From CAZIQY01 sp964541605 (GTDB lineage: Bacteria; Desulfobacterota; Syntrophia; Syntrophales; UBA2185), in NCBI GenBank assembly GCA_964541605.1, contig CAZIQY010000012.1, forward strand, positions 1 to 48,329: 48,329 bases of DNA. The letters run 5' to 3'. The notes below the pieces were generated by a model, which saw nothing but the letters and a program-made list of their open reading frames with translations, was not told where the DNA came from and did not search any database. Shown in pieces: positions 36,262 to 43,975 of this stretch (positions are counted from its first letter, which is position 1; every line of letters starts with the position of its first letter). Both the position numbers and the translations under genes were made by a program.

Positions 36262-36336
36262 TGGTAGGCGGTACTGGATTTGAACCAGTGACTTCTACCG
36301 TGTGAAGGTAGCACTCTCCCACTGAGTTAACCGCCC
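36262..36336 (-). tRNA. tRNA-Val (CAC)
   Basis: The minus strand reads GGGCGGTTAACTCAGTGGG at the 5' end, with an anticodon arm CTACC-TTCACAC-GGTAG giving anticodon CAC, a T arm with GGTTCAAATCC, an acceptor closed with ACCGCCT, and an encoded CCA. An extended -10 promoter (TGCTATAAT at about 36405-36397, minus strand) lies 60 bp upstream. Confidence 0.95.
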
Positions 36337-36396
36337 AATGAGGGGTACCTATAACCCAAAGGAAATCCCTTTTCAAGAGAAAAAATCCGGGTTACA

Positions 36397-36405
36397 ATTA
36401 TAGCA
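36397..36405 (-). promoter_or_regulatory. Extended -10 promoter of tRNA-Val
   Basis: The minus strand shows TGCTATAAT, a perfect -10 with the extended TGn element. TTGACT lies upstream, but only 14 bases from the -10, so recognition probably relies on the extended -10. Confidence 0.55.
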
Positions 36406-36471
36406 AACTTGTAAAAAGTCAAAATTCCTGTCACTCCTTAGAAGAATGGAGCCCAGAGCTTTTGAATAGTA

Positions 36472-36500
36472 CTGGATTCCCGCTTTCGCGGGAATGACAT
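36472..36500. repeat. REP-like palindromic repeat
   Basis: The stem ATTCCCGC-TTTC-GCGGGAAT (36476-36495) sits within the sequence CTGGATTCCCGCTTTCGCGG, a motif I recognise as dispersed in many proteobacterial intergenic regions. It lies just upstream of the M28 peptidase gene. Confidence 0.6.
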
Positions 36501-36531
36501 TTTAAAGGTTTCAACCTAAACCGTTCGAGCC

Positions 36532-37530
36532 ATGAAGAAAAAAATGGTCACAGCCATTCTGCTGGTCATCATCATTATTGCCGCCTACCTGATCTACGCC
36601 ATCGTAAAAATTCGTTTTGCACCTTCCATAATGACGCCCGGGCCGGAAAAAGCCATGAGCGGCGACTCCCGGCAGTTGTACGGTCATGTGGAACACTTGA
36701 GTGTCCGTATCGGTTCGAGGAGCATATATGAATACAGCAAACTCGAGGAAACGAAACGTTACGTTGTCTCCTGTCTCGAGAGCTTCGGATACACCCCCGC
36801 GCTTCAAAAATATTCCCATGACGGACAGGTGTTCAGCAATATCATCGTTTCGATAGAAGGGAAAACCCGCCCCGATGAAATCGTTATCATCGGAGCCCAC
36901 TATGACACGGTCTTCGGAACCCCCGGCGCCGATGACAATGCCAGCGCTGTCGCGATGCTCCTTGAAATGAGCCGGATACTGAAAGGTTTCTCTCCCGGCA
37001 GAACCATCAGGCTGGTCTTTTTTGTACTCGAAGAACCTCCCTCATTTATGACGGAACACATGGGGAGTTATGTTTATGCAAAGGAAGCAAAAGCGAAGAA
37101 TGAAAATATCAAAGCCATGATCTGTCTGGAGATGCTCGGATACTACTTTGATAAAAAAGGCGGGCAGACGTTTCCCCTTCCCCTGATGAACCTGTTGTTT
37201 TCAACGACGCCTGATTTTATCGCCGTTGTGGGAAACCTGAAATCACGGAGCCTGGTGAATACGGTCAGATCCTCTCTGACGCGCAGTTCCGGCATCCCCG
37301 TGGAGACTCTTTCAACCGTCAGTTTCGTTCCCGGCGTTGACTTCTCCGATCACCGGTCGTTCTGGAAAATGGGGTACCCGGCCGTGATGATTACCGACAC
37401 GGCCTTTTATCGAAATCCGAACTATCACACGGAACGGGATACCATCCACACACTCGATTTCAACAGGATGACGGAGCTTTTGAAGGGGCTGCTACAGATT
37501 GCCCGCGATATTTCCATCTCTCCATCGTGA
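36532..37530 (+). CDS. M28-family zinc metallopeptidase, membrane anchored
   Basis: A 332-residue peptidase with an uncleaved N-terminal helix (A-I-L-L-V-I-I-I-I-A-A-Y-L-I-Y). The two-zinc site of M28 aminopeptidases is visible: G-A-H-Y-D-T-V (His123, Asp125), G-A-D-D-N-A-S-A (bridging Asp), L-E-E-P-P (catalytic Glu and metal Glu), E-M-L-G-Y and Y-H-T-E-R-D-T-I (final His). It should face the periplasm. It is encoded convergently to groEL, sharing the intergenic terminator. The substrate is unknown. Confidence 0.87.
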   Translation: MKKKMVTAILLVIIIIAAYLIYAIVKIRFAPSIMTPGPEKAMSGDSRQLYGHVEHLSVRIGSRSIYEYSKLEETKRYVVSCLESFGYTPALQKYSHDGQVFSNIIVSIEGKTRPDEIVIIGAHYDTVFGTPGADDNASAVAMLLEMSRILKGFSPGRTIRLVFFVLEEPPSFMTEHMGSYVYAKEAKAKNENIKAMICLEMLGYYFDKKGGQTFPLPLMNLLFSTTPDFIAVVGNLKSRSLVNTVRSSLTRSSGIPVETLSTVSFVPGVDFSDHRSFWKMGYPAVMITDTAFYRNPNYHTERDTIHTLDFNRMTELLKGLLQIARDISISPS

Positions 37531-37538
37531 TCAAGGCG

Positions 37539-37577
37539 AAAAAAAGCGTTGCCGGTTTTTTGAAAACCCGACAACGC
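37539..37577 (-). terminator. Intrinsic terminator of groESL
   Basis: On the minus strand GCGTTGTCGG and CCGGCAACGC form a stem with one mismatch around an A/T-rich loop, followed by seven T. It lies about 30 bp after the groEL stop. Confidence 0.75.
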
Positions 37578-37606
37578 CCATTATATTTTTTCATGCCCGT
37601 TATCAA

Positions 37607-39244
37607 TCAGTAGTCATAATCACCCATGTCAGGCGGCATGCCGCCGGGCATGGCCGGCGCCGTTTTCTTCTTGGGTTTTTCAGCGACCATCGCTTCCGTG
37701 GTCAAAAGCAGAGAAGCAACGGACGCGGCATTCTGAAGAGCGAAACGCGCGACTTTCGTCGGATCGATGACACCGGCTTTTGTCATATTCATATACTCGC
37801 CTTCATCGGCATTGAATCCATAGTCGCCCTTCCCTTTTTTCACCTTCTCCACCACAATCGACCCTTCATAACCCGCATTAACGGCAATCTGTCTTGTCGG
37901 CTCTTCAAGTGCGCGTTTGACGATATTCAACCCGTACTTTTCATCATCGGAAATCTTCACCTTATCAAGAGCTTCGAGGCTCCGCAGATAGGCAACGCCT
38001 CCTCCCGGCACAATGCCTTCCTCGACAGCCGCCCTCGTGGCATTCAGTGCATCTTCGACGCGCGCTTTTTTCTCTTTCATTTCAAATTCTGTGGCCGCTC
38101 CCACTTTGATCACCGCGACGCCACCCACCAGCTTCGCCAGACGTTCCTGCAGTTTCTCCCTGTCATAATTGGAAGTCGTCTCTTCAATCTGAGCCCGTAT
38201 CTGTTTGACACGGCCCTCCATATCGGCTTTCTTGCCGCCGCCATCCACAATGGTCGTGTTATCCTTATCAACAGTCAGACGCTTGCAGGTTCCGAGATCT
38301 CCGATACCCACATTTTCCAGTTTCAGACCCATATCTTCCGAAATAAGCTTTCCGCCCGTGAGCACGGCGATATCTTCCAGCATGGCCTTTCTCCTGTCGC
38401 CAAAACCCGGCGCCTTGACGGCCACACACTTCAGAGTGCCCCGAATCTTGTTAACAACCAGCGTTGCCAGAGCCTCACCTTCGATATCCTCGGCAATAAT
38501 CATAAAGGGTCTTCCCATCTTGGCAATCTGCTCGAGGATCGGTATCATGTCTTTCATGACGCTGATCTTTTTCTCACAAAGCAGGATATACGGATCTTCC
38601 AGACGAACTTCCATTTTCTCCGGATCGGTAGCAAAATAGGGAGAAATATAACCCCGGTCGAATTGCATTCCTTCGACGATGTCCAGAGTGGTCTCCATCC
38701 CTTTGGCATCTTCAACGGTGATAACCCCCTCTTTCCCCACTTTCTCCATGGCCTCTGATATGATTTCTCCGATCGTCGTATCATTGTTGGCAGAAATAGT
38801 GCCGACCTGTGTGATCTCTTTTTTATCCTTTATCGGTTTGGAGATTTTCTTCAACTCATCGACAACGATCTGCACCGCTTTATCAATCCCCCGCTTGAGC
38901 GACATGGGATTCATCCCCGCGGCCACCAGCTTTGATCCTTCCCGGTAGATGGCCTCAGCCAGTATTGTCGCCGTTGTGGTACCGTCACCTGCCACATCCG
39001 ATGTTTTCGACGCCACTTCCTTGACCATCTGGGCGCCCATATTCTCAAATTTATCCTCTAACTCTATTTCCTTTGCAACCGTCACCCCGTCTTTGGTAAT
39101 CGTGGGAGCACCCCATGATTTTGCAATCACGACATTGCGGCCTTTCGGCCCAAGGGTCACCTTTACAGCACCTGCAAGGGTGGCAACACCCTTCATAATC
39201 TTGTCACGGGCAACTGCATCATATTTTATTTCTTTTGCCGCCAT
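37607..39244 (-). CDS. groEL: 60-kDa chaperonin GroEL
   Basis: A 545-residue chaperonin that folds proteins in an ATP-driven double ring with GroES. The N-terminus A-A-K-E-I-K-Y-D-A-V-A-R, the A-G-D-G-T-T-T-A-T-I-L-A-E-A-I nucleotide loop and the apical-domain segments are classical. The C-terminus ends G-G-M-P-P-D-M-G-D-Y-D-Y, a short version of the usual GGM tail. AAAGGAGG precedes the ATG. groES lies 22 bp upstream in the same operon. Confidence 0.98.
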   Translation of the reverse strand: MAAKEIKYDAVARDKIMKGVATLAGAVKVTLGPKGRNVVIAKSWGAPTITKDGVTVAKEIELEDKFENMGAQMVKEVASKTSDVAGDGTTTATILAEAIYREGSKLVAAGMNPMSLKRGIDKAVQIVVDELKKISKPIKDKKEITQVGTISANNDTTIGEIISEAMEKVGKEGVITVEDAKGMETTLDIVEGMQFDRGYISPYFATDPEKMEVRLEDPYILLCEKKISVMKDMIPILEQIAKMGRPFMIIAEDIEGEALATLVVNKIRGTLKCVAVKAPGFGDRRKAMLEDIAVLTGGKLISEDMGLKLENVGIGDLGTCKRLTVDKDNTTIVDGGGKKADMEGRVKQIRAQIEETTSNYDREKLQERLAKLVGGVAVIKVGAATEFEMKEKKARVEDALNATRAAVEEGIVPGGGVAYLRSLEALDKVKISDDEKYGLNIVKRALEEPTRQIAVNAGYEGSIVVEKVKKGKGDYGFNADEGEYMNMTKAGVIDPTKVARFALQNAASVASLLLTTEAMVAEKPKKKTAPAMPGGMPPDMGDYDY

Positions 39245-39266
39245 GGATATAACCTCCTTTCACTCA

Positions 39267-39551
39267 TTATAAAACACAGAATATCTCGTCTTCCTTCATG
39301 ATGACGTGATCTTCACCATCGATCTTGATTTCTGTGCCGGCATATTTCCCGAACAAAATCCTGTCTCCTTTCTTGACTTCCATTTCAATTCGATTGCCGT
39401 CACTGTCCCTCCTGCCTGGACCGACTGCAACCACCTTTCCCTCCTGCGGTTTCTCCTTGGCCGTATCAGGAATAATAATGCCTCCGAATGTTTTTTCCTC
39501 CGCCTTAACATGTGAAACCAGCACATAATCCCTCAATGGTTTGAATTTCAT
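39267..39551 (-). CDS. groES: 10-kDa co-chaperonin GroES
   Basis: A 94-residue co-chaperonin. The start M-K-F-K-P-L-R-D-Y-V-L-V, the mobile loop E-E-K-T-F-G-G-I-I-I-P-D-T-A and the end E-D-E-I-F-C-V-L are unmistakable. GGGAGGT lies about ten bases before the ATG. I saw no CIRCE element upstream; a TTGACA at 39691-39686 (minus strand) with a poor -10 may be its promoter, and a short TGAGT-TTC-ACTCA palindrome lies near 39602-39614. Confidence 0.98.
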   Translation of the reverse strand: MKFKPLRDYVLVSHVKAEEKTFGGIIIPDTAKEKPQEGKVVAVGPGRRDSDGNRIEMEVKKGDRILFGKYAGTEIKIDGEDHVIMKEDEIFCVL

Positions 39552-39774
39552 ATATTTTTTACCTCCCGACTTATAAAAATTTGTTTGATCGTTTTGATTG
39601 CTGAGTGAAACTCAAAGGCTGCTGCGAAATGACCTTATAACCGTTTTTTTGTAAGTTTACATATAAATAGTCACGAAATTTCAATTGTCAAGAGCGCAAC
39701 ATTTTACTCTTCATGAAACTTGTTGATTTCATATTCATCGGCGGCTATCATAATCATATATCTACTTATAAAAT

Positions 39775-40647
39775 TTGAGGACGGGGATCCCATCACAAGG
39801 CATGAAAAACAAGGTCGTTCATCCGAAAGACGCCGCAACTGTCATTCTCCTCAGGAAATCGAGAGAGCCGGACAAAGGCAATTTTGAGGTTCTTCTGGTT
39901 TTAAGGAACCTTAAAAGCAGGTTTGTTCCCGGTTCCTACGTCTTTCCCGGCGGATGCCTTGACGAGGAAGACGCTGCGCCGGGAATGGAAGACTTTTTCA
40001 CCGGCGTGGATCGAAAAAAAGCCCAGGCCTTGTTTCCGGACATGTCCTCACCGGATAAAGCACCAGGAATATGGGTGACGGGAATCAGGGAAACCTTTGA
40101 GGAAGTCGGCCTGTTGATGGCTTATCAAAGAGACAACGCCCTCGTTGCCATCGATTCTGATCATCTTCTAGAGAAATTCCATTCTTACCGGCAGCGCCTC
40201 CAAAAAGGAGCAATCTCGCTGAAAGCTATCCTCCTCAATGAAAGGCTGACACTGGCCACCGACCGGCTCCACTATTTTTCCCACTGGATTACCCCTGAAT
40301 TGCTGCCTCTTCGCTACGATGTGAGGTTTTTCATTGCCGAAGCGCCTCCGAACCAGACGGCCATTCATGACGGAACTGAATTAACAGGCCATACGTGGAT
40401 CACACCGCAGCAGGCCCTCGAAGGATTTAAACACAAGCGTCTCGATATGGTTGTTCCCACATTGGTTACTATTGAAGAACTGGCAGGTTATAAAACCATT
40501 GACGATGCGATTGAATCCACCAGAAGGAAGGAAATTCGTCCCATTCTCACCGTCATGGTAGAGGAAGAGAATGGCATTGTCGAATATATGAGCGATGGAC
40601 GGGTATTCAAACATATGCCGCCTTCGATCCCCACTTCTTCCTTCTGA
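39775..40647 (+). CDS. NUDIX hydrolase with split Nudix box (NUDT19-like)
   Basis: A 290-residue protein if started at TTG 39775; ATG 39802 is the alternative. The Nudix box is interrupted: V-F-P-G-G-C-L-D-E-E-D is followed by about 40 residues and then I-R-E-T-F-E-E-V-G-L-L. The same split is known in the CoA diphosphatase NUDT19, which suggests a CoA or acyl-CoA diphosphatase. The stop is immediately followed by the promoter of the cobalamin-riboswitch operon, so it is a separate transcript. Substrate is inference. Confidence 0.82.
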   Translation: MRTGIPSQGMKNKVVHPKDAATVILLRKSREPDKGNFEVLLVLRNLKSRFVPGSYVFPGGCLDEEDAAPGMEDFFTGVDRKKAQALFPDMSSPDKAPGIWVTGIRETFEEVGLLMAYQRDNALVAIDSDHLLEKFHSYRQRLQKGAISLKAILLNERLTLATDRLHYFSHWITPELLPLRYDVRFFIAEAPPNQTAIHDGTELTGHTWITPQQALEGFKHKRLDMVVPTLVTIEELAGYKTIDDAIESTRRKEIRPILTVMVEEENGIVEYMSDGRVFKHMPPSIPTSSF

Positions 40648-40649
40648 AC

Positions 40650-40678
40650 TTGACATAAACCAATTTTTCCTATATAAG
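40650..40678 (+). promoter_or_regulatory. Sigma-70 promoter for the riboswitch-controlled operon
   Basis: TTGACA at 40650-40655, a 17-bp spacer, and TATAAG at 40673-40678. The boxes lie right after the NUDIX stop codon and place the transcript start just before the riboswitch. Confidence 0.8.
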
Positions 40679-40714
40679 AGCGGCCCTGTAAGAAAAACCG
40701 TTTGTCATAACCAT

Positions 40715-40870
40715 CGCTTCAGTATCCCGGAACACGGTGAAAATCCGTGGCGGTCCCGCCGCTGTAATCGGGTACACAGGCTGCAAAACCGGCAGGAAGT
40801 CACTGTCAGGGAACACCCTGATGGGAAGACCGCAGCCCGTTGAACGATCCGAAAGCCAGAAGACCTGCTG
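40715..40870 (+). ncRNA. Cobalamin (AdoCbl/B12) riboswitch
   Basis: The leader shows the conserved order of the class: A-C-G-G-T-G-A-A-A-A-T-C-C-G-T, then GGCGGTCCCGCCGCTGTAAT (compare the consensus ...CCCGCAACTGTAA), later GGAAGTCACTG, GGGAAGACCGCAGCCC and the closing GCCAGAAGACCTGC. The last is the hallmark B12-box. Transcription from the promoter at 40650 would begin about 30 bp before it, and an intrinsic terminator follows at 40901-40944, so cobalamin binding probably causes early termination before the MDR gene. Confidence 0.9.
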
Positions 40871-40900
40871 AAGTGGATATGATTCTGGAATCTGATGGTA

Positions 40901-40944
40901 AAGGGTTCCTGTGGACAGTTGCTGTCCACGGGAACCCTTTTTTT
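40901..40944 (+). terminator. Riboswitch-linked intrinsic terminator
   Basis: AAGGGTTCCTGTGGACAG and CTGTCCACGGGAACCCTT pair almost perfectly (one T-G mismatch) around a TTG loop, followed by a T-run. It sits between the cobalamin aptamer and the ribosome site of the next gene, the expected expression platform. Confidence 0.88.
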
Positions 40945-40979
40945 ATTGGAAACCATCACTGCTTCCTTACGGAGGAATC

Positions 40980-41945
40980 ATGAAAGCTGTCGTCGTTGAA
41001 GAAGTCGGATCCTTTACGATCAAGGACATCGATATCCCAAAACCGGGCCCGGGCGATGTTCTGTTGCGAGTAAATGTAACCGGCCTTTGCCGGACCGATC
41101 TGAAACTGATACGAGCCGGTCATCGGGATCTTATGCTTCCCCGTGTTCCCGGTGAAGAGGTGGTGGGAACCATCTGTGAATTGGGGAAAAGCGTATCTGA
41201 ATTTTCCTTGGGGCAGCGTGTGTACGTTTATCCCGGCACGAGCTGCGGCCGTTGCCGACATTGCAGGGCCGGCGCCGAAAATTTGTGCGGGGATATGAAG
41301 ATTATGGGATTTCACCGTCATGGAGGGTTTGCAGAATATGTTCTGGCGCCTGTAAAAAGCCTCATCCCCCTTTCGGACTCCATGGCGGACGAGGAGGCGA
41401 TTTTTGCCGAACCTCTCTCATGCTGTTTAAACGCCCTCGAACTGGCGAACCTGAGAAAGGGGGAGAGCATCGGAATCTGGGGGGCAGGTCCGGCAGGAGC
41501 GCTTCTCTGTCGGGCTTCCAGCGCCCTGGAAGCCCAACCCTATGTCATAGAGACGGATGAAAGGCGCTTACCCCCTTTGCGCGGATACTCAAAACCGCCG
41601 GAGATGACATTTGATGTCTGCATCGTTGCGGTGGGATCTGAAGACGCATACCGTCAGGCCCTTTCCCACCTGAATATGCGAGGGAGACTTGTCATATTTT
41701 CAGGGCTTTCACCGGACAAGTCCGGCATCATGATCGATTTCAATCAGTTTCATTATTGTGAGCAGACGATTACTGGCGCGTACGGATGCGCTTATCGTCA
41801 TGGCAGGGCGGCGCTGGATTATATCGGAAGCGGGGAAATAGACGTTCGCGATCTTGTTTCTCACAGGATGCCTCTAAAAGATCTCGAACATGCCCTGAGA
41901 CGCGTTGAAAAACGTAACTGTATGAAGATACTCCTCTATCCCTGA
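40980..41945 (+). CDS. MDR-superfamily zinc dehydrogenase-like protein, B12-riboswitch controlled
   Basis: About 321 residues, started at ATG 40980 behind GGAGG. The alcohol-dehydrogenase fold is clear: G-L-C-R-T-D (Cys37, catalytic zinc), the structural-zinc cluster C-G-R-C-R-H-C-x7-C (Cys89, 92, 95, 103), A-E-P-L-S-C and the nucleotide loop W-G-A-G-P-A-G. The normally invariant G-H-E is G-E-E here, so the catalytic-zinc His is replaced by Glu59. The cofactor domain is also about 20 residues shorter than usual. It is cotranscribed with a TrpD-like gene. Threonine-dehydrogenase-like enzymes yield aminoacetone, a relative of the aminopropanol of corrinoids, but this link is speculative. Confidence 0.85.
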   Translation: MKAVVVEEVGSFTIKDIDIPKPGPGDVLLRVNVTGLCRTDLKLIRAGHRDLMLPRVPGEEVVGTICELGKSVSEFSLGQRVYVYPGTSCGRCRHCRAGAENLCGDMKIMGFHRHGGFAEYVLAPVKSLIPLSDSMADEEAIFAEPLSCCLNALELANLRKGESIGIWGAGPAGALLCRASSALEAQPYVIETDERRLPPLRGYSKPPEMTFDVCIVAVGSEDAYRQALSHLNMRGRLVIFSGLSPDKSGIMIDFNQFHYCEQTITGAYGCAYRHGRAALDYIGSGEIDVRDLVSHRMPLKDLEHALRRVEKRNCMKILLYP

Positions 41946-41992
41946 ACACACGGCAATTACTACTTTCATAATAGTCGCAGCAAGGAGTGGAT

Positions 41993-43111
41993 ATGGCAGA
42001 CGCAGCAAAAATCAAGGATTTCGGCATGAAGATTCAAAGACTGATCGAAGGGAAAAATCTATCGAAAGATGAAACCTATGGAATGTTCAGAGAAATTCTT
42101 CTGAACGAACAACCCGACCTGCAACAGGGTGCATTTCTGGCCGCTTTGGTAGCCAAGGGTGAAACGGTGGATGAAATCGCCGGTGCCTGGGCGGCCATCG
42201 ATGAAATCGACACGATCCACTCGGCGTCCGATCTTCCAGGCTCCCTGTTTGAAAATTCCGGTACGGGAATGGACGCCTTAAAAACCTTTAATGTCAGCAG
42301 CGCCGCCGCCATTGTCGCCGCCGCTTGCGGCATCAACATGGTCCGCCACGGAGCGCGGGCCATTACATCTCTTTGCGGAACCGTGGATATTATGGAAGCT
42401 GTCGGCATAGACGTCGACTGTGACGTCGCTGTTGTAGAAAGCAGTTTAAGGCGGGCGGGCATCGGTCTTTTCAACGGCATGAGCCCGAAAGTGCATCCCG
42501 GAGCCCTCGGTCGCATTCTCAGTCAGATACGATTCGGCTCAACGTTGAACATTGCCGCATCCCTCGCCAATCCGTGCAGGCCCACTTACGGTCTTCGCGG
42601 CGTTTACACGGAAAAACTGGTGCGAAAAGCCGCAGAGGTTATGCAATCCATCGGCTATGAAAAGGGGATGGTGGTGTATGGGAAGGACGACAAGTCCGGT
42701 CAAGGGATGGATGAACTGTCTCTGTCAGGCGGAACAATCGTACACGAATTCACCCGGAATGGGTCCAATGAATACACTCTCTATCCGGAAGACGCGGGCT
42801 TGACGCAATCGTCTTTTGAAGAGGTAGCCGCAATCGGCAATCCTGCAAAAGAGGCGGTGCGCTTTATACAGGTGCTCTCCGGAAAAAAGCATGAGGCCTG
42901 CATTGATTTCACATGCCTGAACGCCGGCGCCATTCTCCATACCGCAGGCAAATGCGACAGCATCAGGAAAGGCGTGGAAATGAGCCGTGAAGTGATCGAG
43001 AGCAACCGCGCCATCGAAAAGCTGAGGCAGTGGGCGTCATGTCAGGACTCATCGGGGGGCAAGGGACTTCACAGGCTCGAATCGCTGCTGGAAATAACGG
43101 CACCCTTATAG
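41993..43111 (+). CDS. TrpD-like phosphoribosyltransferase, B12-riboswitch operon
   Basis: A 372-residue protein started at ATG 41993, five bases after AAGGAG. The anthranilate-phosphoribosyltransferase pattern is strong: N-S-G-T-G-M-D-A-L-K-T-F-N-V-S-S (PRPP loop, 88-103), R-H-G-A-R-A-I-T-S (118-126) and M-D-E-L-S-L (Mg-binding Asp240/Glu241). It differs at the acceptor side: N-I-A-A-S-L-A-N-P replaces N-L-L-G-P-L-T-N-P, and there is a small insertion before D-E. No trp genes are near. Control by a cobalamin riboswitch suggests ribosylation of a lower-ligand base for a cobamide, parallel to CobT or ArsAB. That function is inference. Confidence 0.85.
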   Translation: MADAAKIKDFGMKIQRLIEGKNLSKDETYGMFREILLNEQPDLQQGAFLAALVAKGETVDEIAGAWAAIDEIDTIHSASDLPGSLFENSGTGMDALKTFNVSSAAAIVAAACGINMVRHGARAITSLCGTVDIMEAVGIDVDCDVAVVESSLRRAGIGLFNGMSPKVHPGALGRILSQIRFGSTLNIAASLANPCRPTYGLRGVYTEKLVRKAAEVMQSIGYEKGMVVYGKDDKSGQGMDELSLSGGTIVHEFTRNGSNEYTLYPEDAGLTQSSFEEVAAIGNPAKEAVRFIQVLSGKKHEACIDFTCLNAGAILHTAGKCDSIRKGVEMSREVIESNRAIEKLRQWASCQDSSGGKGLHRLESLLEITAPL

Positions 43112-43122
43112 GAAAATAACCC

Positions 43123-43151
43123 TTGACTTTCCTTGATGTTCCTAATATAGG
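43123..43151 (+). promoter_or_regulatory. Sigma-70 promoter of the cold-shock gene
   Basis: TTGACT at 43123-43128, a 17-bp spacer and TATAGG at 43146-43151. It predicts a leader of about 160 bases before the cold-shock gene, typical of csp transcripts. Confidence 0.65.
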
Positions 43152-43227
43152 TGCTTCGTGCCCTTCATCTGTGTTGGTCAATAGGGTATACTAGTTGGAT
43201 ATAGACATTTTGAAGTGCAAAGGTTGG

Positions 43228-43261
43228 CCGCCATGTTCTTTAGAGTCTTGGCGGTTTTTTT
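43228..43261 (+). terminator. Terminator-like hairpin in the csp leader
   Basis: CCGCCA and TGGCGG form a six-pair stem with a 15-base loop, followed by seven T. It lies between the promoter at 43123 and the csp start at 43320. It could act as an attenuator or end a short RNA of about 105 nt. Confidence 0.6.
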
Positions 43262-43319
43262 CTTTCTGTCAGCGTGTTAATCCGACTATGAGAAAATTTG
43301 AGAAAGGGGGATGCGAGCG

Positions 43320-43520
43320 ATGTCAGAAGGTAAAGTAAAATGGTTTAATGAACATAAGGGCTTCGGGTTCATCGAAAAAGATGAAGGTGGCGACGTGTTC
43401 GTTCATTACAGCGCCATTCAGGCCGGCGGCTTCAAGACGTTATACGAGGGGCAGCGTGTCAGTTTCGACGTTGCGCAGGGCAAGAAAGGCCCGGCGGCTG
43501 AAAACGTCAAACCCATATAA
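43320..43520 (+). CDS. Cold-shock domain protein (CspA family)
   Basis: A 66-residue nucleic-acid chaperone. K-V-K-W-F-N-E-H-K-G-F-G-F-I (RNP1) and V-F-V-H-Y-S-A-I (RNP2) are present. Start at ATG 43320 behind AAAGGGGG; an ATG three codons upstream is unlikely. A small basic protein gene follows about 120 bp later. Confidence 0.95.
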   Translation: MSEGKVKWFNEHKGFGFIEKDEGGDVFVHYSAIQAGGFKTLYEGQRVSFDVAQGKKGPAAENVKPI

Positions 43521-43536
43521 GTTCGTCTGAGAAATA

Positions 43537-43588
43537 GAAGGGGCAGTCCATTAAACGAAAAGCGTTGTGGAATGCCTCTTTCTTTTTT
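43537..43588 (+). terminator. Probable terminator after the cold-shock gene
   Basis: GAAGGGGCA and TGCCTCTTTC pair imperfectly around a long loop, followed by six T. The position suits the csp transcript end. Confidence 0.4.
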
Positions 43589-43638
43589 AAGTAATTTTGT
43601 GTAACGATTCAAAGAAAGGTTAACCCAGGTATCGAAGA

Positions 43639-43887
43639 ATGGCCAAATCAAAATATTCCTTCGAGAAACGTCAGCGAGAAAAAGCACGTCAGAAGAAGCA
43701 GGAAGATAAAGCGGCCCGCCGTAAAGAAGCCAGACTGCCGAAGACCGATTCAGAACCGGAGATTCAAAGTGAAGATCCGGGCACATCCGGTATAAATGCT
43801 GATTCTCAGCCTTCCCCCGCAGAAGAGAATCCTGCGGACCGGGAGGAGAAGAAGCCCTCAGTAGGCGTCTCGGCCCAAATTTCTTGA
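43639..43887 (+). CDS. Small basic protein, MAKS-type
   Basis: An 82-residue protein. The first 35 residues are very basic and helical (M-A-K-S-K-Y-S-F-E-K-R-Q-R-E-K-A-R-Q-K-K), matching a small conserved bacterial family that begins this way and is often found near cold-shock genes. The rest is acidic and proline-rich, probably disordered. The charge suggests RNA or ribosome association, but no function is established. Confidence 0.72.
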   Translation: MAKSKYSFEKRQREKARQKKQEDKAARRKEARLPKTDSEPEIQSEDPGTSGINADSQPSPAEENPADREEKKPSVGVSAQIS

Positions 43888-43975
43888 CACAAAAAGTGGT
43901 TCTCCTGTACTGCGTTGATATCGGTGCATTCCAACAATACATGAGGAGTGAACTTGATGAAGGATCATAAAAAAG

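Noticed and set aside
39552..39774. CIRCE operator upstream of groES
   Set aside because: The only palindrome found (TGAGT-TTC-ACTCA) lacks the TTAGCACTC-N9 pattern.
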